Notes: generated by a model not told the origin, from the letters alone. A DNA stretch of 64,000 nucleotides from Sphingobacterium chuzhouense (GCF_014692525.1 NZ_JACNYL010000003.1:682001-746000), one strand, 5' to 3'; positions 27,439 through 36,797 are shown, counted from the first letter of the stretch. Made by a program: numbers and translations.

Positions 27439-30244
27439 TCAATTGAAAATATAAATTATACAAGTTTCTAAAAGAGGCGTTTACCACGGATTTGTCCGTC
27501 TGAAAATTGTACCAGGAACCGATAACATTTCCGCTTACATTTTTAGTAATGGAACGTCCCATACCTGCGCCGATCATCGCATTGAACACATTAAAACTAT
27601 TATACAGTTGACGATCTAAAAGATCCACATCCGGCGTATTTCCAACACTTCCGAACGCTAGAATATAGTTTCTGGGATTCGACATAAAATATTGTGCACG
27701 TCCCATGAAGCTGTAGAGATAGCTCACTTCTCCCTCACTGTCTAAAAAGAAGTTTCCCAGTTTAGCAGATAGTCGCCAATCATCTAAATCTTTCGCTACA
27801 CCTAAATTAAGATTTGCCAGGTTCTCTCCGGAAAAAAACCGGCGGAAACCAACACCCGCTTCTGCCTCCCACGTAGGTCTAAATTCATACATCGCCGCTG
27901 CATTTGCGGCTATTTTTGCAAAAAATTTGTTGGAAAGCGCCAGGTCTATCCGCGAAGATAGCTTATCTGTCCAAGGTTTACCCCATTCCACCTGCCCCTG
28001 TATACCTTTTCCCTCTTCTCTCCCGGCATAATTAGCGCGCCCGGTCCAAGAAGAACCATTATCCAATAAGCGTGTATATTCGACTGTGGAGATCGATGTA
28101 ATGGCATAATGATCACCATAACGTGCCCTTAGGTGGGCAAAACCAACATTATTTTTAAACGAGCGTTGACTTAAATAATTCAAGTGCGTTTTAAACTCCT
28201 CAAATTCCAATAGAGACGGCTCATAAAACTGTTGATAATGATAAGCGGAATCATATTGTTTCAATCCCTCGTAGGCAAGCCCCTTCATATATTTCAAGGC
28301 TTTATTATCATCCTTGTACCACAACGCTGTGTCGATAACGGACAATGCCAATTGATGATCTTTTTCTTTCAACAATACACCTGCATACTCCTCTGTTGTG
28401 TGGCTGAATGTATTCACCAAAGGTTCGTGGAAAGGGTTTAATCTCACTTGATCGTGTAACAATGCCCATGAATCGGATAACTGCTCGGCTTTATGATTCA
28501 TAGCCTCCGCTAACTTAATCTTAAATGCAATATCATCCGAATGTTGTTCTTCTGCCATTTGGGCATACCGCAACATAGCTTCTTTATCCTTTAGCTGATA
28601 GCATAGATTGATCATATTCAACAACGCTTCTTGGTTTCTGGAATCAATAGCCAGCCATCTTTCCGTATATTTCCGTGCTTCCTCCAACCGATATGTTTCT
28701 CGTAAATTCTTGATAACGGGTGAAACAAATTCTCCATAACCGATTACATGTCGTTCACGTTCCTGTGGAGAAGCCAAACCCAACACTTGTTCGTAAACAG
28801 TTAAAGCGTACTCGTATCGTCCCTGTTGGTAATACATATCTGCCTTTTTCACAAGCAAATCCATATCTCCCGGACGATCCAACAACATGTCATCCAATGC
28901 CATGACAGCTTCCTGATAGCGCTTTTCCGTTACATACGCATTGTACAGTCCACGTTGAGCAATCCTGATGGATTCATCATCTCCATATTGGATAATATCG
29001 CGCCAGTCTACGATAGCGTCCGAAATTTTACCATCCTGCATATTATCTTTTGCACGCTGTAATGTAATCGTCACAAAAGATTCCTGTAGATCGGCATCAT
29101 TGGGATATTTGGCAAAGTACGCTCTTGTCAGCGCAGCCACACGGGGGTGGTTTTCCATACGCTTATATACCATAAGCTCTTTCATATCCAGCTCTTTGCT
29201 ACTGCCTGCACTTCTTCGGTGTCTCTCTAACACAGCGATGGATTCTTCATATTGTTGTTCCGCTACCAAATTGTTAAAGACATAATCAAAGGCTTCTTTA
29301 TTACCCGGCGACCCTTCAAAAATCTTTCCATATAGGGATGCCGGATTGTTGCCCTTAGCTGCCCGTGCCGCTTCCAGAAGAAAATAATTGTATTGGTTCC
29401 GGAGATTACCTCCGCCACCACGTTTCATTTGGTCATCCAAAAAACTCAATATTTCTGAATATCGTTGCTGATGTTCTAGTATGGCGACTTTCTTTTGCAC
29501 GAACACCGAGTTTCCCGGGAACTGGTTGATTCCTCGTTCCGCATATACCAAGGCATTGTTATAGTCTCCTGCTTTAATATAATTATCGATAACAGTTACA
29601 TAAGAACCGTGCTGTTGCGGCTGATCGTCTACCAGCTTACGCCCCATATCAATGGATTCGTTTAACTTGCCGGATTTTTGGACCTCTACCGAACGTTGTT
29701 CAAAAGCATAAGCCTTGTCTGCCTGAAGCTCACTGTCTTCGGGATATATCTGCGATATACGTTTGAGCAGGCGATCTGCTTCCACATGGTTGCCCATGAT
29801 GCGATACAGTTCTATTTTTTTTCTCCATAAACCTTTCCAATAGGGATTTACCTCCAAAAGTTCATTGATATAACAAATCGCACTTGAATAGCGCTGTGTT
29901 TCTGTTTCTACCGTAACTAACATATGCTTTGAATCGACATTCGCAGGAGCATACTCCAATGATTTCACCAATTCATAACGTGCTTTATCATACGTTTGAC
30001 GATGTAGGTAATATTTCCCCAACAACATGCGCATATCGGAATCTTTGGGATTTTGTTTCAACTCGTCCTCCGCTATTTTCCTACCTTCTTCCCATTTCCC
30101 CTGTTTATAAAGTTCATTTATTTCGTGTGCCTCATCATTTCGTTCTACTGTCGTACCGGCACGTTGAGCATATACGGGCTGATAAAAGCATACAGCCCCT
30201 ATAAAAAAGACAATCAGTTTAGCGTATTTAAATCTCTTTCGCAT
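27425..30244 (-). CDS. TPR protein with YaiO-like outer-membrane beta-barrel
   Basis: 939 residues in three parts. A signal peptide (1-26, ending VYAQ) is followed by many TPR motifs to about residue 700 (for example DMRMLLGKYYLHRQTYDKARYEL-type pairs). The final 240 residues alternate short strands and end in FRNLYNLYFQLNVSF, with a terminal Phe, as in YaiO-type outer-membrane barrels. The TPR-plus-barrel plan matches exopolysaccharide exporters such as PgaA and BcsC. Its start overlaps the end of the GT2 synthase gene by 17 bp, strongly linking it to polymer export. Confidence 0.82.
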   Translation of the reverse strand: MRKRFKYAKLIVFFIGAVCFYQPVYAQRAGTTVERNDEAHEINELYKQGKWEEGRKIAEDELKQNPKDSDMRMLLGKYYLHRQTYDKARYELVKSLEYAPANVDSKHMLVTVETETQRYSSAICYINELLEVNPYWKGLWRKKIELYRIMGNHVEADRLLKRISQIYPEDSELQADKAYAFEQRSVEVQKSGKLNESIDMGRKLVDDQPQQHGSYVTVIDNYIKAGDYNNALVYAERGINQFPGNSVFVQKKVAILEHQQRYSEILSFLDDQMKRGGGGNLRNQYNYFLLEAARAAKGNNPASLYGKIFEGSPGNKEAFDYVFNNLVAEQQYEESIAVLERHRRSAGSSKELDMKELMVYKRMENHPRVAALTRAYFAKYPNDADLQESFVTITLQRAKDNMQDGKISDAIVDWRDIIQYGDDESIRIAQRGLYNAYVTEKRYQEAVMALDDMLLDRPGDMDLLVKKADMYYQQGRYEYALTVYEQVLGLASPQERERHVIGYGEFVSPVIKNLRETYRLEEARKYTERWLAIDSRNQEALLNMINLCYQLKDKEAMLRYAQMAEEQHSDDIAFKIKLAEAMNHKAEQLSDSWALLHDQVRLNPFHEPLVNTFSHTTEEYAGVLLKEKDHQLALSVIDTALWYKDDNKALKYMKGLAYEGLKQYDSAYHYQQFYEPSLLEFEEFKTHLNYLSQRSFKNNVGFAHLRARYGDHYAITSISTVEYTRLLDNGSSWTGRANYAGREEGKGIQGQVEWGKPWTDKLSSRIDLALSNKFFAKIAANAAAMYEFRPTWEAEAGVGFRRFFSGENLANLNLGVAKDLDDWRLSAKLGNFFLDSEGEVSYLYSFMGRAQYFMSNPRNYILAFGSVGNTPDVDLLDRQLYNSFNVFNAMIGAGMGRSITKNVSGNVIGSWYNFQTDKSVVNASFRNLYNLYFQLNVSF

Positions 30245-31673
30245 TGCTTACCTTATTATTAGCTTTATTAGACGGAGAGAAGCCCTGGCGGGTCATCTGT
30301 CCCCATTTGAAATTACTTCTTGTTAAATACTGGATATATCCCCTTAGCGTAAATATGACTACTAACGGGTGGTAGAGAATCGCTTCAAAAGCGGAAAACA
30401 GCACCAGTTTCATATATTCCCAAAATCGTTTGTATAGTTTACCTAGTACCAGGTCATAGGATATCGTAATGATCGAGACCGAGAAACCTATTAAATAGGC
30501 GTATAGCAACATCATCCAGAACGTATCGTAATTTATTTGGCTTGTTATCGCCAAAAAAAGTAGAAAAAAGAAACCTGTAAACTCAATGATAGGCGCTAAA
30601 AATTCAAACAGTAGGATATAAGGCATTACCACAAATCCCAATCGGCCGTAATCCCTATTGAACAAAAATCGCCTGTGGTCGATAATAAACTGTAACATCC
30701 CGCGTCCCCAGCGTGTCCGCTGTCGGTTAAGTACTTTCAAGTTTGGAGGCCCTTCTGTCCAGCACAAACTATAAGGACACTGGGCGATGCGATAGGGTTT
30801 ACGATTTTCACGCATATACGCCACCATACGGGTCGTCATATCCATATCCTCTGCGTGAGAACCCGAATCAAATCCGCCCGCTCCGATAACGACATTTGTA
30901 TCAAACAACCCAAATCCCCCAGATACATTTGGAATCGCATTGACTAAAGACCACCCCATTTTTGCCACCAAATAAGAACGTAAGTATTCTGTTTCCTGGA
31001 ATAATGGAATTATACGGTTTGGAGGTTTAACACGGGTAATACGTCCTTTGTCTATAGTACAGCCATTTACCATCCGCATCGTCGCCCCGACAGCAATTAC
31101 GTGTTTATCGGCATCTAAAACAGGAAGGATAATTTTACTTAAGGTATCGGCCGCAAGGATACAATCCACATCCGTATTAATAAAATAATTGAATTGTGCC
31201 ACGTTCACTCCCGCATTCATCGCATCCGCTTTTGTTCCTCCGTTTTCCTTATCGACAACAATCAATTTGTTATACAGCGGATTTTTAGATCGCAAGACAC
31301 GTTTCACAGGCTTACAATATACCTTATACACATAATAATAAGGAACCTCTTCCAATTCGAACTCTTCTTGCATGAGCTCTAATGTTTTATCCTTACTACC
31401 ATCATTTACGATAATGACCTCGAAATTCGGATATTCCAAGTTCAATAACGAGTGAACACTATCGATAATGATAACCTCTTCGTTAAACGCCGGTGCCACA
31501 ATAGAAATCCCTGGGGCTTCATCCGGGTAATTTTTAAGATATTCTTCTTCTTTTTTTGTATAACGGTACCTATAGCGCAATGTGTTGAAATAACTCATAA
31601 TCATCAGCGCTAAATAAAACAAGGCCAAAGCACTTGCGTAGAAATAAATCAGGTACGTAAAAAAATAAACCAT
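30228..31673 (-). CDS. Processive GT2 polysaccharide synthase
   Basis: 481 residues: one or two N-terminal membrane helices (about 5-28), a GT2 catalytic domain, then several C-terminal helices (about 345-450). Catalytic motifs are intact: APAFNEE, VNDGS, the metal-binding INTDVD (Asp168/Asp170), the acceptor-base ED (275-276), and Q318-x2-R321-W322 for the processive acceptor site. This is the cellulose-synthase/PgaC/hyaluronan-synthase class that polymerises and extrudes a sugar chain through the inner membrane. The polymer is unknown. No PilZ domain is present, in line with the scarcity of cyclic-di-GMP signalling in Bacteroidota. It is gene 2 of the operon. Confidence 0.9.
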   Translation of the reverse strand: MVYFFTYLIYFYASALALFYLALMIMSYFNTLRYRYRYTKKEEEYLKNYPDEAPGISIVAPAFNEEVIIIDSVHSLLNLEYPNFEVIIVNDGSKDKTLELMQEEFELEEVPYYYVYKVYCKPVKRVLRSKNPLYNKLIVVDKENGGTKADAMNAGVNVAQFNYFINTDVDCILAADTLSKIILPVLDADKHVIAVGATMRMVNGCTIDKGRITRVKPPNRIIPLFQETEYLRSYLVAKMGWSLVNAIPNVSGGFGLFDTNVVIGAGGFDSGSHAEDMDMTTRMVAYMRENRKPYRIAQCPYSLCWTEGPPNLKVLNRQRTRWGRGMLQFIIDHRRFLFNRDYGRLGFVVMPYILLFEFLAPIIEFTGFFFLLFLAITSQINYDTFWMMLLYAYLIGFSVSIITISYDLVLGKLYKRFWEYMKLVLFSAFEAILYHPLVVIFTLRGYIQYLTRSNFKWGQMTRQGFSPSNKANNKVSNAKEI

Positions 31674-31683
31674 CGTAACTCTA

Positions 31684-32844
31684 TTAACCTGTAATAACTA
31701 TATTCTCGGCAAAAACCTGATTGATAATAATTTGTTCTTCTTTTCTAGCCTTTTCTTTCAGCATGTTTAAACTAGCTTCCCCATCCTTTCCGTGATTCTT
31801 GATAGCCCGTACAATAGATAGCTTAAAGTTATCATCATCAGTATTCTGGTAGGCATCCACCAGAAACCTAAGGGTTTCTTCTCCCTGTATCTTACCCATC
31901 GTTTTCGATATGGCTTCCCGTACGGGTGTAGATTCTAGTGCGTATCGTTGGATTAAATCCGTCACACACTCATAATATCCGAGTTCGCCTAGTGTTAGGA
32001 TGATCTGCATGCGCACATCCCGGTTTTCCTGTTTGTCCAACATCGCTAATAAACTAGGTGCCGCTTCGTATTGTTTAAAAAAGCCTATTTCTTGGATGAT
32101 GAAAGCAATGTAATTGCTATTCTTCGAGTTGTTTACCCACCGCAGCAAATTGGGTAATTTCCCTTCTTGGGATCGTTTCACCAACGTGGCATGCAGCCTT
32201 ATTTTATCTAATTGAGTGAACGATTCATCAAAATTCTCTTCCATAAACCGAAACGGATTATAGGTATCCTGATCGGTATATACGTTTCTTGCTGTTTTAC
32301 GGAGATAGCTATTTTTATGGAAAACCGATTTAGAAAGTGCGCCGGTATTAATACCGACATCCAGTGCTCCCATAGTCTGCAGTGCCTCTCTCCTCTTTGA
32401 AAGACCAGCAGTTCGGACCCTTTTCTCCCAAAACCCCATTAGTCGAAGACTTTCTAAACAATTCCTATAGTTAATTTGATTTAGCTTTCCTTTTTTGTTT
32501 AGATCATCACGTACAGACAATACTAAATCCGTCAACATCTCTGATCTCCATTTTTTTGATTTTTTCTCGTCGTAATTAAGTAAGTTCTTAATTTCTTCAA
32601 TATCATAGTTGATCTCGTTGCTCATAATGAAGGTCAATTTTTCTTCGAATTGCTCTTTCACCTTTCCCCTTCTTTTATCGCGCTTATTTATTTTATACCC
32701 GATAACCAATAGACGAACTATACCGAAGATGGTGATAAAGACAAGGATCGTGACGATCACGACGGTAATACGGACAATTAATGGGTAACCATTATACAAC
32801 GAACTGAGATAACTCAAATAGTACAAATAATAATCAGAATACAT
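31684..32844 (-). CDS. Membrane-anchored HEAT-repeat protein
   Basis: 386 residues with one N-terminal membrane helix (about 22-50) followed by a basic segment (NKRDKRRGK) and a cytoplasmic all-helical region. The C-terminal half shows HEAT-like repeats (PSLLAMLDKQENRDVRMQIILTLGELGYYECV, TPVREAISKTMGKIQGEETLRFLV). It is the first gene of the operon, 10 bp before the GT2 synthase. HEAT repeats mediate protein contacts, so it may scaffold or regulate the synthase on its cytoplasmic face, a position held by PgaD or BcsQ-like partners in other systems. Function is inferred from position only. Confidence 0.75.
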   Translation of the reverse strand: MYSDYYLYYLSYLSSLYNGYPLIVRITVVIVTILVFITIFGIVRLLVIGYKINKRDKRRGKVKEQFEEKLTFIMSNEINYDIEEIKNLLNYDEKKSKKWRSEMLTDLVLSVRDDLNKKGKLNQINYRNCLESLRLMGFWEKRVRTAGLSKRREALQTMGALDVGINTGALSKSVFHKNSYLRKTARNVYTDQDTYNPFRFMEENFDESFTQLDKIRLHATLVKRSQEGKLPNLLRWVNNSKNSNYIAFIIQEIGFFKQYEAAPSLLAMLDKQENRDVRMQIILTLGELGYYECVTDLIQRYALESTPVREAISKTMGKIQGEETLRFLVDAYQNTDDDNFKLSIVRAIKNHGKDGEASLNMLKEKARKEEQIIINQVFAENIVITG

Positions 32845-33329
32845 AATAATGTGATTTTAAACTTTTATAATTCACAAATGCCTGTTTATAAAAAAGCAAA
32901 AACATTTTCACGTGATGCCGGTTTTTAAATAAAGGCGATTAAACAGCGACAAATATCAAGGCAGAAAACGACAAAAACATCTCATTTTCGTATCTCAAAA
33001 AACTATATAGAGCAAACGCATAGTCAAAGGAAACAGAACAGAACTCAATTCACTAGTAATAAGCCAATTACCTAAAAACACAAAATACAATAGATGGGCA
33101 TCGGAAAGTGGATATTTTCCGGGAAAGGAAAGAGTTTTGTACATAAAAGCAAAATCTTACATACAAAATGAGACATCAGATTGGTTAACTCTCTCGATGA
33201 TTTGACATTAATTTTATTTATCTAGAAAAATAGAATAAACCTATATTTCTGAGGAGATAGCCAAATATAGAATTTCCGCTACAACTTTCAAAAAAATAAA
33301 AATTATCTGACAGGTTACAAACCAGGAAT
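32845..33329. other. Upstream control region of the exopolysaccharide-like operon
   Basis: 485 bp, strongly AT-rich, between the HEAT-repeat gene (minus) and the end of the membrane AraC gene. It should contain the operon promoter. I could not find a full TTTG plus TAnnTTTG pair at the right spacing, and see no ORF or strong hairpin. Confidence 0.45.
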
Positions 33330-34430
33330 TTAGTGGGCGGTTTCCAACTGGCCTGTACGGTATTGATGGGGAGAACAGCCAAATGCTGCTATAAAATTTC
33401 GGTAAAAAGATGCTCGAGAGCGAAATCCGCAAATAAAACTTAGGTCATCTATCGTATACACGAGCTCCTCTCGACTAAGCTCTTTTGCGGCGTAAGCTAG
33501 CCGAAGTTCATTAATAAAACCATTGAAATTTTTACCGTAAACCTGTTTGAGAAATGGGGAAACATGTGCTTTAGGGATGTCTATGCTCTCACAGAAGCTA
33601 TTTTTATTCAAGTCAATATCAAGATAAGCTTTAGAAGCTATAAACTTCTCAATCTCCAACTTATAAGACAGTTCTAGATTTTTGGGAATAATAAACGGCA
33701 CTTTTACTTCTGCTAATACATCCTCCATTTGTGTAATATCGGATACACTTGGCTTAATACGCTCGTAGTTCTCTCCTACTGCATCCTCTTGTATATCTGT
33801 TTTTAATAATGACAGTTTAATAATAGGGAACAATACCAAGATATAGAATATCAAATTAAATGTCAAATACGCCTCCACGTCGCCGGGTCTTGTTCCCATG
33901 ATGACCATTATACCGACTACAAGAACAAGTACGGAAAGTGGAATAAACGATTTCTTTTCGGCTTTTACGAATGTTTTCAGACAATAATTAGGTCCAGAGT
34001 GAAATCCTAACCCAATCGCCAACACATAGGTAATAAAGAGAATCGATGACATAACATACAGCCCCATATAAAACTCATGATAGAAATGATATCGCCATGG
34101 GGCATATAGTATCATAACGACGTATATCATCAAGGCAATGAAAAATGGCAGTGTATGTAATTCTCTTTTAGACATCTGTCGTTCTAACGATGCCTTGAAA
34201 ACAAAAAGAAATGCTGCACCATATAGCATACTTAGGGGAAAAGCAGTAGATAAGTATAGGTGTTGAGGATAGCATACTAAAACGAGATAGCCAATCAGTA
34301 TATGAAGCAACCCGCAAAACAGAACGAGCAATACGCGTCGACTGAAACGTTTTTTGTTATAACGGAGGTTTAAGTAAATACCATAAGTATTTAATCCAAC
34401 CGCTATCATGTATAGTATACTCACTAACAT
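33330..34430 (-). CDS. AraC-family regulator with multi-pass membrane sensor
   Basis: 366 residues. The first 215 hold six to eight hydrophobic helices (LVSILYMIAVGLNTYGIYL, VLLVLFCGLLHILIGYLVLV and others). The last 100 residues form an AraC-type double HTH: LDIDLNKNSFCESIDIPKAHVSPFLKQ and YTIDDLSFICGFRSRASFYRNFIAAFG. This multi-pass-plus-AraC architecture is common in Bacteroidota for sensing membrane or envelope cues. It lies directly upstream of the exopolysaccharide-like operon on the same strand, so that operon is its most likely target. Palindromes 90-160 bp upstream may be its own operators. Confidence 0.87.
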   Translation of the reverse strand: MLVSILYMIAVGLNTYGIYLNLRYNKKRFSRRVLLVLFCGLLHILIGYLVLVCYPQHLYLSTAFPLSMLYGAAFLFVFKASLERQMSKRELHTLPFFIALMIYVVMILYAPWRYHFYHEFYMGLYVMSSILFITYVLAIGLGFHSGPNYCLKTFVKAEKKSFIPLSVLVLVVGIMVIMGTRPGDVEAYLTFNLIFYILVLFPIIKLSLLKTDIQEDAVGENYERIKPSVSDITQMEDVLAEVKVPFIIPKNLELSYKLEIEKFIASKAYLDIDLNKNSFCESIDIPKAHVSPFLKQVYGKNFNGFINELRLAYAAKELSREELVYTIDDLSFICGFRSRASFYRNFIAAFGCSPHQYRTGQLETAH

Positions 34431-34520
34431 ATTTTTTCAACTTCGTACAATTATTATAGATAGATTTAGGAAACAACGATACGGTTATTTCGCTAGGTTA
34501 AAATTTAAAATGTAAAAAAG

Positions 34521-34588
34521 ACAAAAGTTTTGTGGTTCTACAAAAGATGGCGGCTGATTATTTTTATTTGTAGCATTGAAGCTACAAA
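34521..34588. promoter_or_regulatory. Cluster of operator-like palindromes upstream of the membrane AraC gene
   Basis: ACAAAA-G-TTTTGT (34521-34533) is a perfect palindrome; TTTTGT (34528-34533) also pairs with ACAAAA (34540-34545). A second inverted repeat, TTTGTAGC (34567-34574) and GCTACAAA (34581-34588), follows. They lie about 90-160 bp upstream of the regulator's ATG, so autoregulatory binding is plausible but unproven. Confidence 0.4.
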
Positions 34589-34626
34589 ACAATCACAGCA
34601 AATACGACCAACACAACGCCCATCCA

Positions 34627-34645
34627 CCCCGCGATTTCCGCGGGG
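34627..34645. other. GC-rich 7-bp hairpin of unknown role
   Basis: CCCCGCG, loop ATTTC, CGCGGGG: a perfect, very stable stem in an otherwise AT-rich intergenic region. It has no T-run on either side, so it is not a typical terminator of either flanking gene. It could be part of a small RNA or a leader structure. Confidence 0.5.
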
Positions 34646-35035
34646 CTTCTGAGCGATCACTCGATTACTAAACAACAAAATGAAACAAACTTATGTCCGC
34701 TAGAAAAAGCGAACGGAATATCTTTGATCTAGAGGTGGAATCCGTATCACTACCTCTGCCGATTTCTTTGCTTATCACATAGGGTTGCTTACTTGGTAAT
34801 AAACAACTAGATAAACATACAAACAAATTATCATTTTTCCAAAAAAAATGGTATTTTTTTAACACAACAATTAAAAAGAACGCTTATTGTTAATGAAAAA
34901 CAAATTGAATTCGCACACCAATGTGTGAATATGGTATACACCTATGCTAAAAAAGATCTTTCAAAAAGATACAACTTAAAATTTGTTTGATCCGAATTAT
35001 TACGCTAATTTTAGCCAAAATGAATAATTAAGATA

Positions 35036-36256
35036 TTGAAATTTATTGAATTTGGTTTCTCTCCCACATTAGAGGAGGGACTTGATAGTATGGGGTTTGA
35101 AGAAGCTACACCCATTCAAGAAAAAACAATTCCGGTTATTTTAAACGGAAAAGATATCATCGCTTGTGCACAAACAGGTACAGGTAAAACAGCTTCTTAT
35201 CTCTTGCCTCTATTGAACAAAATAGCCGAGAACCCTCGAGAGCAGATTAATAGCCTTATCCTTGTTCCTACCCGGGAGCTCGCCGTACAAATCGACCAAC
35301 AGATTATGGGATTTGGGTATTTTACCGGAGCCACTTCTATATGTGTGTATGGTGGTGGAGATGGTGCAGGTTACGAACAGCAAAGAAGAGCAATTCAAGA
35401 AGGGGTAAACATCATTGTTGCAACTCCAGGTAGGCTTATCGCCCACATGGGATCTGGGAAAGTAGATTATAGCCATTTGGAACATTTGGTGTTGGACGAA
35501 GCAGATCGTATGCTGGATATGGGGTTTCATGATGATATCATGCGCATTATTAGCGCATTGCCCAAAAAGAGACAAAGTCTATTATTTTCTGCAACGATGC
35601 CTCCGAAAATCCGAACGCTGGCAAAGAAAATACTTCACCAGCCTTTGGAAGTCAACGTAGCTATTTCCAAACCTTCCGAGGGGATCGACCAACAAGCGTA
35701 TTTAGTATATGATGAGCATAAAATGGAGCTTATCAAACATATACTAGATAATCCGGCTTATGAGAGTGTCATTATTTTCGCCTCAAAAAAAGACATTGTT
35801 AAAAGATTAAACAAAGAGTTGGTTAAAAAGGGAATTGTTGCAGAAGGTTTCCATTCCGATCTGGAACAGGTACAACGGGAAGATATCATGCAACGATTTA
35901 AGGCAAGAAGAATAAGGGTGCTGGTGGGTACGGATGTTATTTCCCGGGGTATCGATATTGTTGGGATTAGCTTGGTCGTGAATTACGACGTACCTCCCGA
36001 TCCGGAAGATTATGTACACCGGATTGGACGCACGGCAAGAGCAGCAACCACGGGTACCGCCATTACATTCATAAATGAAAAGGATCAAAATCGATTTGCC
36101 CGTATCGAGCGATTGATCGAAAGAGAAATACCGAAAATGCCCTTGCCTCCTGCTTTTGCAGAAGGTCCTTCATACGAACCACGTAAGGGAACTAAAAAGA
36201 AAAAAAACAACCGGAAAAAAACTTTTCGGAAATTTCCGAAACGCAAAACGGAATAA
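35036..36256 (+). CDS. DEAD-box ATP-dependent RNA helicase (RhlE-like)
   Basis: 406 residues with the full helicase motif set: Q motif ATPIQEK, Walker A AQTGTGKT, PTRELA, TPGRL, Walker B VLDEADRM, SATMP, and C-terminal RGIDI and HRIGRTAR, then a basic tail rich in Lys/Arg for RNA binding. These proteins unwind short RNA duplexes in ribosome assembly or mRNA decay. The only start giving a normal N-terminus (KFIEFGFSPTLEEGLDSMGF) is TTG at 35036; a TGA at 35021-35023 blocks earlier in-frame ATG codons. A tiny ORF, ATG AAT AAT TAA (35020-35031), ends 4 bp before it. The gene is monocistronic. Confidence 0.92.
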   Translation: MKFIEFGFSPTLEEGLDSMGFEEATPIQEKTIPVILNGKDIIACAQTGTGKTASYLLPLLNKIAENPREQINSLILVPTRELAVQIDQQIMGFGYFTGATSICVYGGGDGAGYEQQRRAIQEGVNIIVATPGRLIAHMGSGKVDYSHLEHLVLDEADRMLDMGFHDDIMRIISALPKKRQSLLFSATMPPKIRTLAKKILHQPLEVNVAISKPSEGIDQQAYLVYDEHKMELIKHILDNPAYESVIIFASKKDIVKRLNKELVKKGIVAEGFHSDLEQVQREDIMQRFKARRIRVLVGTDVISRGIDIVGISLVVNYDVPPDPEDYVHRIGRTARAATTGTAITFINEKDQNRFARIERLIEREIPKMPLPPAFAEGPSYEPRKGTKKKKNNRKKTFRKFPKRKTE

Positions 36257-36265
36257 TCCGTTTTG
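36242..36265 (+). terminator. Hairpin overlapping the helicase stop codon
   Basis: GCAAAACGGA (36242-36251) and TCCGTTTTGC (36256-36265) are perfect 10-bp inverted copies around ATAA; the stop codon is inside. It separates the convergent helicase and DoxX genes. There is no long T-run, so efficiency is uncertain. Confidence 0.55.
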
Positions 36266-36274
36266 CTCCTACCT

Positions 36275-36694
36275 TTACCTTCTACGCTTAAAAATCAGAT
36301 AGTCCAAACTAAATTTGCCTGGGCCCAATGTTAAAATCGAGAGATAACCAATAAAAAAAGCAGTGGCTAATTCATATTGCCCAAATAATTCCCAGTTATG
36401 TACTGAAAAAGCGACCAGCATGGTTGCCAGTAAAGGAATAGTGGCCAAGCGGGTAAACAGACCGATAATCAATAATATCGAACAGAAAAATTCTGCGAAT
36501 ATGGCTAAGCTCAACGACACGGTACCGCCTAGCCCTAATAAGTCAACAAACTCATCTTTACGTTCATTAAACTCAACTAGCTTGACATAGCCATGATAAG
36601 GAATCATTAAAACACCAAAACCTATCCGTAGAATCAAGGCCGCAAAATTGCTGGATCTTGTCCCTTTCTGGACAGTTAGAAAAAACTTCTTCAT
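36275..36694 (-). CDS. DoxX-family membrane protein
   Basis: 139 residues with four predicted membrane helices, normal for DoxX/MauE-like proteins. Family features are LRIGFGVLMIPYHGYVKL near the N-terminus, SLAIFAEFFCSILLIIGLFTRLATIPL in the middle and AFFIGYLSILTLGPGKFSLD at the end. DoxX proteins are small inner-membrane proteins linked to redox or thiosulfate metabolism in some bacteria, but most are uncharacterised. It lies downstream of dps on the same strand, separated by a terminator, so it probably has its own promoter. Confidence 0.85.
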   Translation of the reverse strand: MKKFFLTVQKGTRSSNFAALILRIGFGVLMIPYHGYVKLVEFNERKDEFVDLLGLGGTVSLSLAIFAEFFCSILLIIGLFTRLATIPLLATMLVAFSVHNWELFGQYELATAFFIGYLSILTLGPGKFSLDYLIFKRRR

Positions 36695-36732
36695 ATAAAA
36701 ACGGTTATGTTACGGTAAATATAATAAAAAAA

Positions 36733-36776
36733 TAGAGACGCAATATCCTACCATACGGTAAGCCTTTGCGTCTCTA
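36733..36776 (-). terminator. Rho-independent terminator of dps
   Basis: An 11-bp perfect stem (TAGAGACGCAA / TTGCGTCTCTA). On the minus strand it is followed by a T-rich tract (36732-36721), as expected for termination of the dps transcript. Confidence 0.85.
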
Positions 36777-36797
36777 TCAAAGATATTGGTTCACCTA

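Larger units (their letters stand above)
34431..35035. other. Long intergenic region with palindromes and a GC hairpin
   Basis: 605 bp between the membrane AraC gene (minus) and the RNA helicase gene (plus), with no convincing gene. It contains ACAAAAGTTTTGT with a third ACAAAA copy (34521-34545), TTTGTAGC/GCTACAAA (34567-34588), the GC-rich hairpin CCCCGCG/CGCGGGG (34627-34645), and an imperfect TTCGCACA/TGTGTGAA repeat near 34911. The 65-codon ORF on the minus strand (34668-34865) looks like noise. Confidence 0.5.

Noticed and set aside
22554..34430. Reading the 22-34 kb block as a polysaccharide-utilisation locus
   Set aside because: There is no SusC/SusD pair and no true glycoside hydrolase series; a synthase and exporter make synthesis more likely than uptake.
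34627..34645. Treating the GC hairpin as a terminator for the helicase or AraC gene
   Set aside because: It lies upstream of both genes and has no T-run, so it cannot terminate either.
34668..34865. A 65-codon minus-strand ORF in the helicase upstream region
   Set aside because: No domain, no ribosome-binding site and biased low-complexity composition; better read as intergenic sequence.
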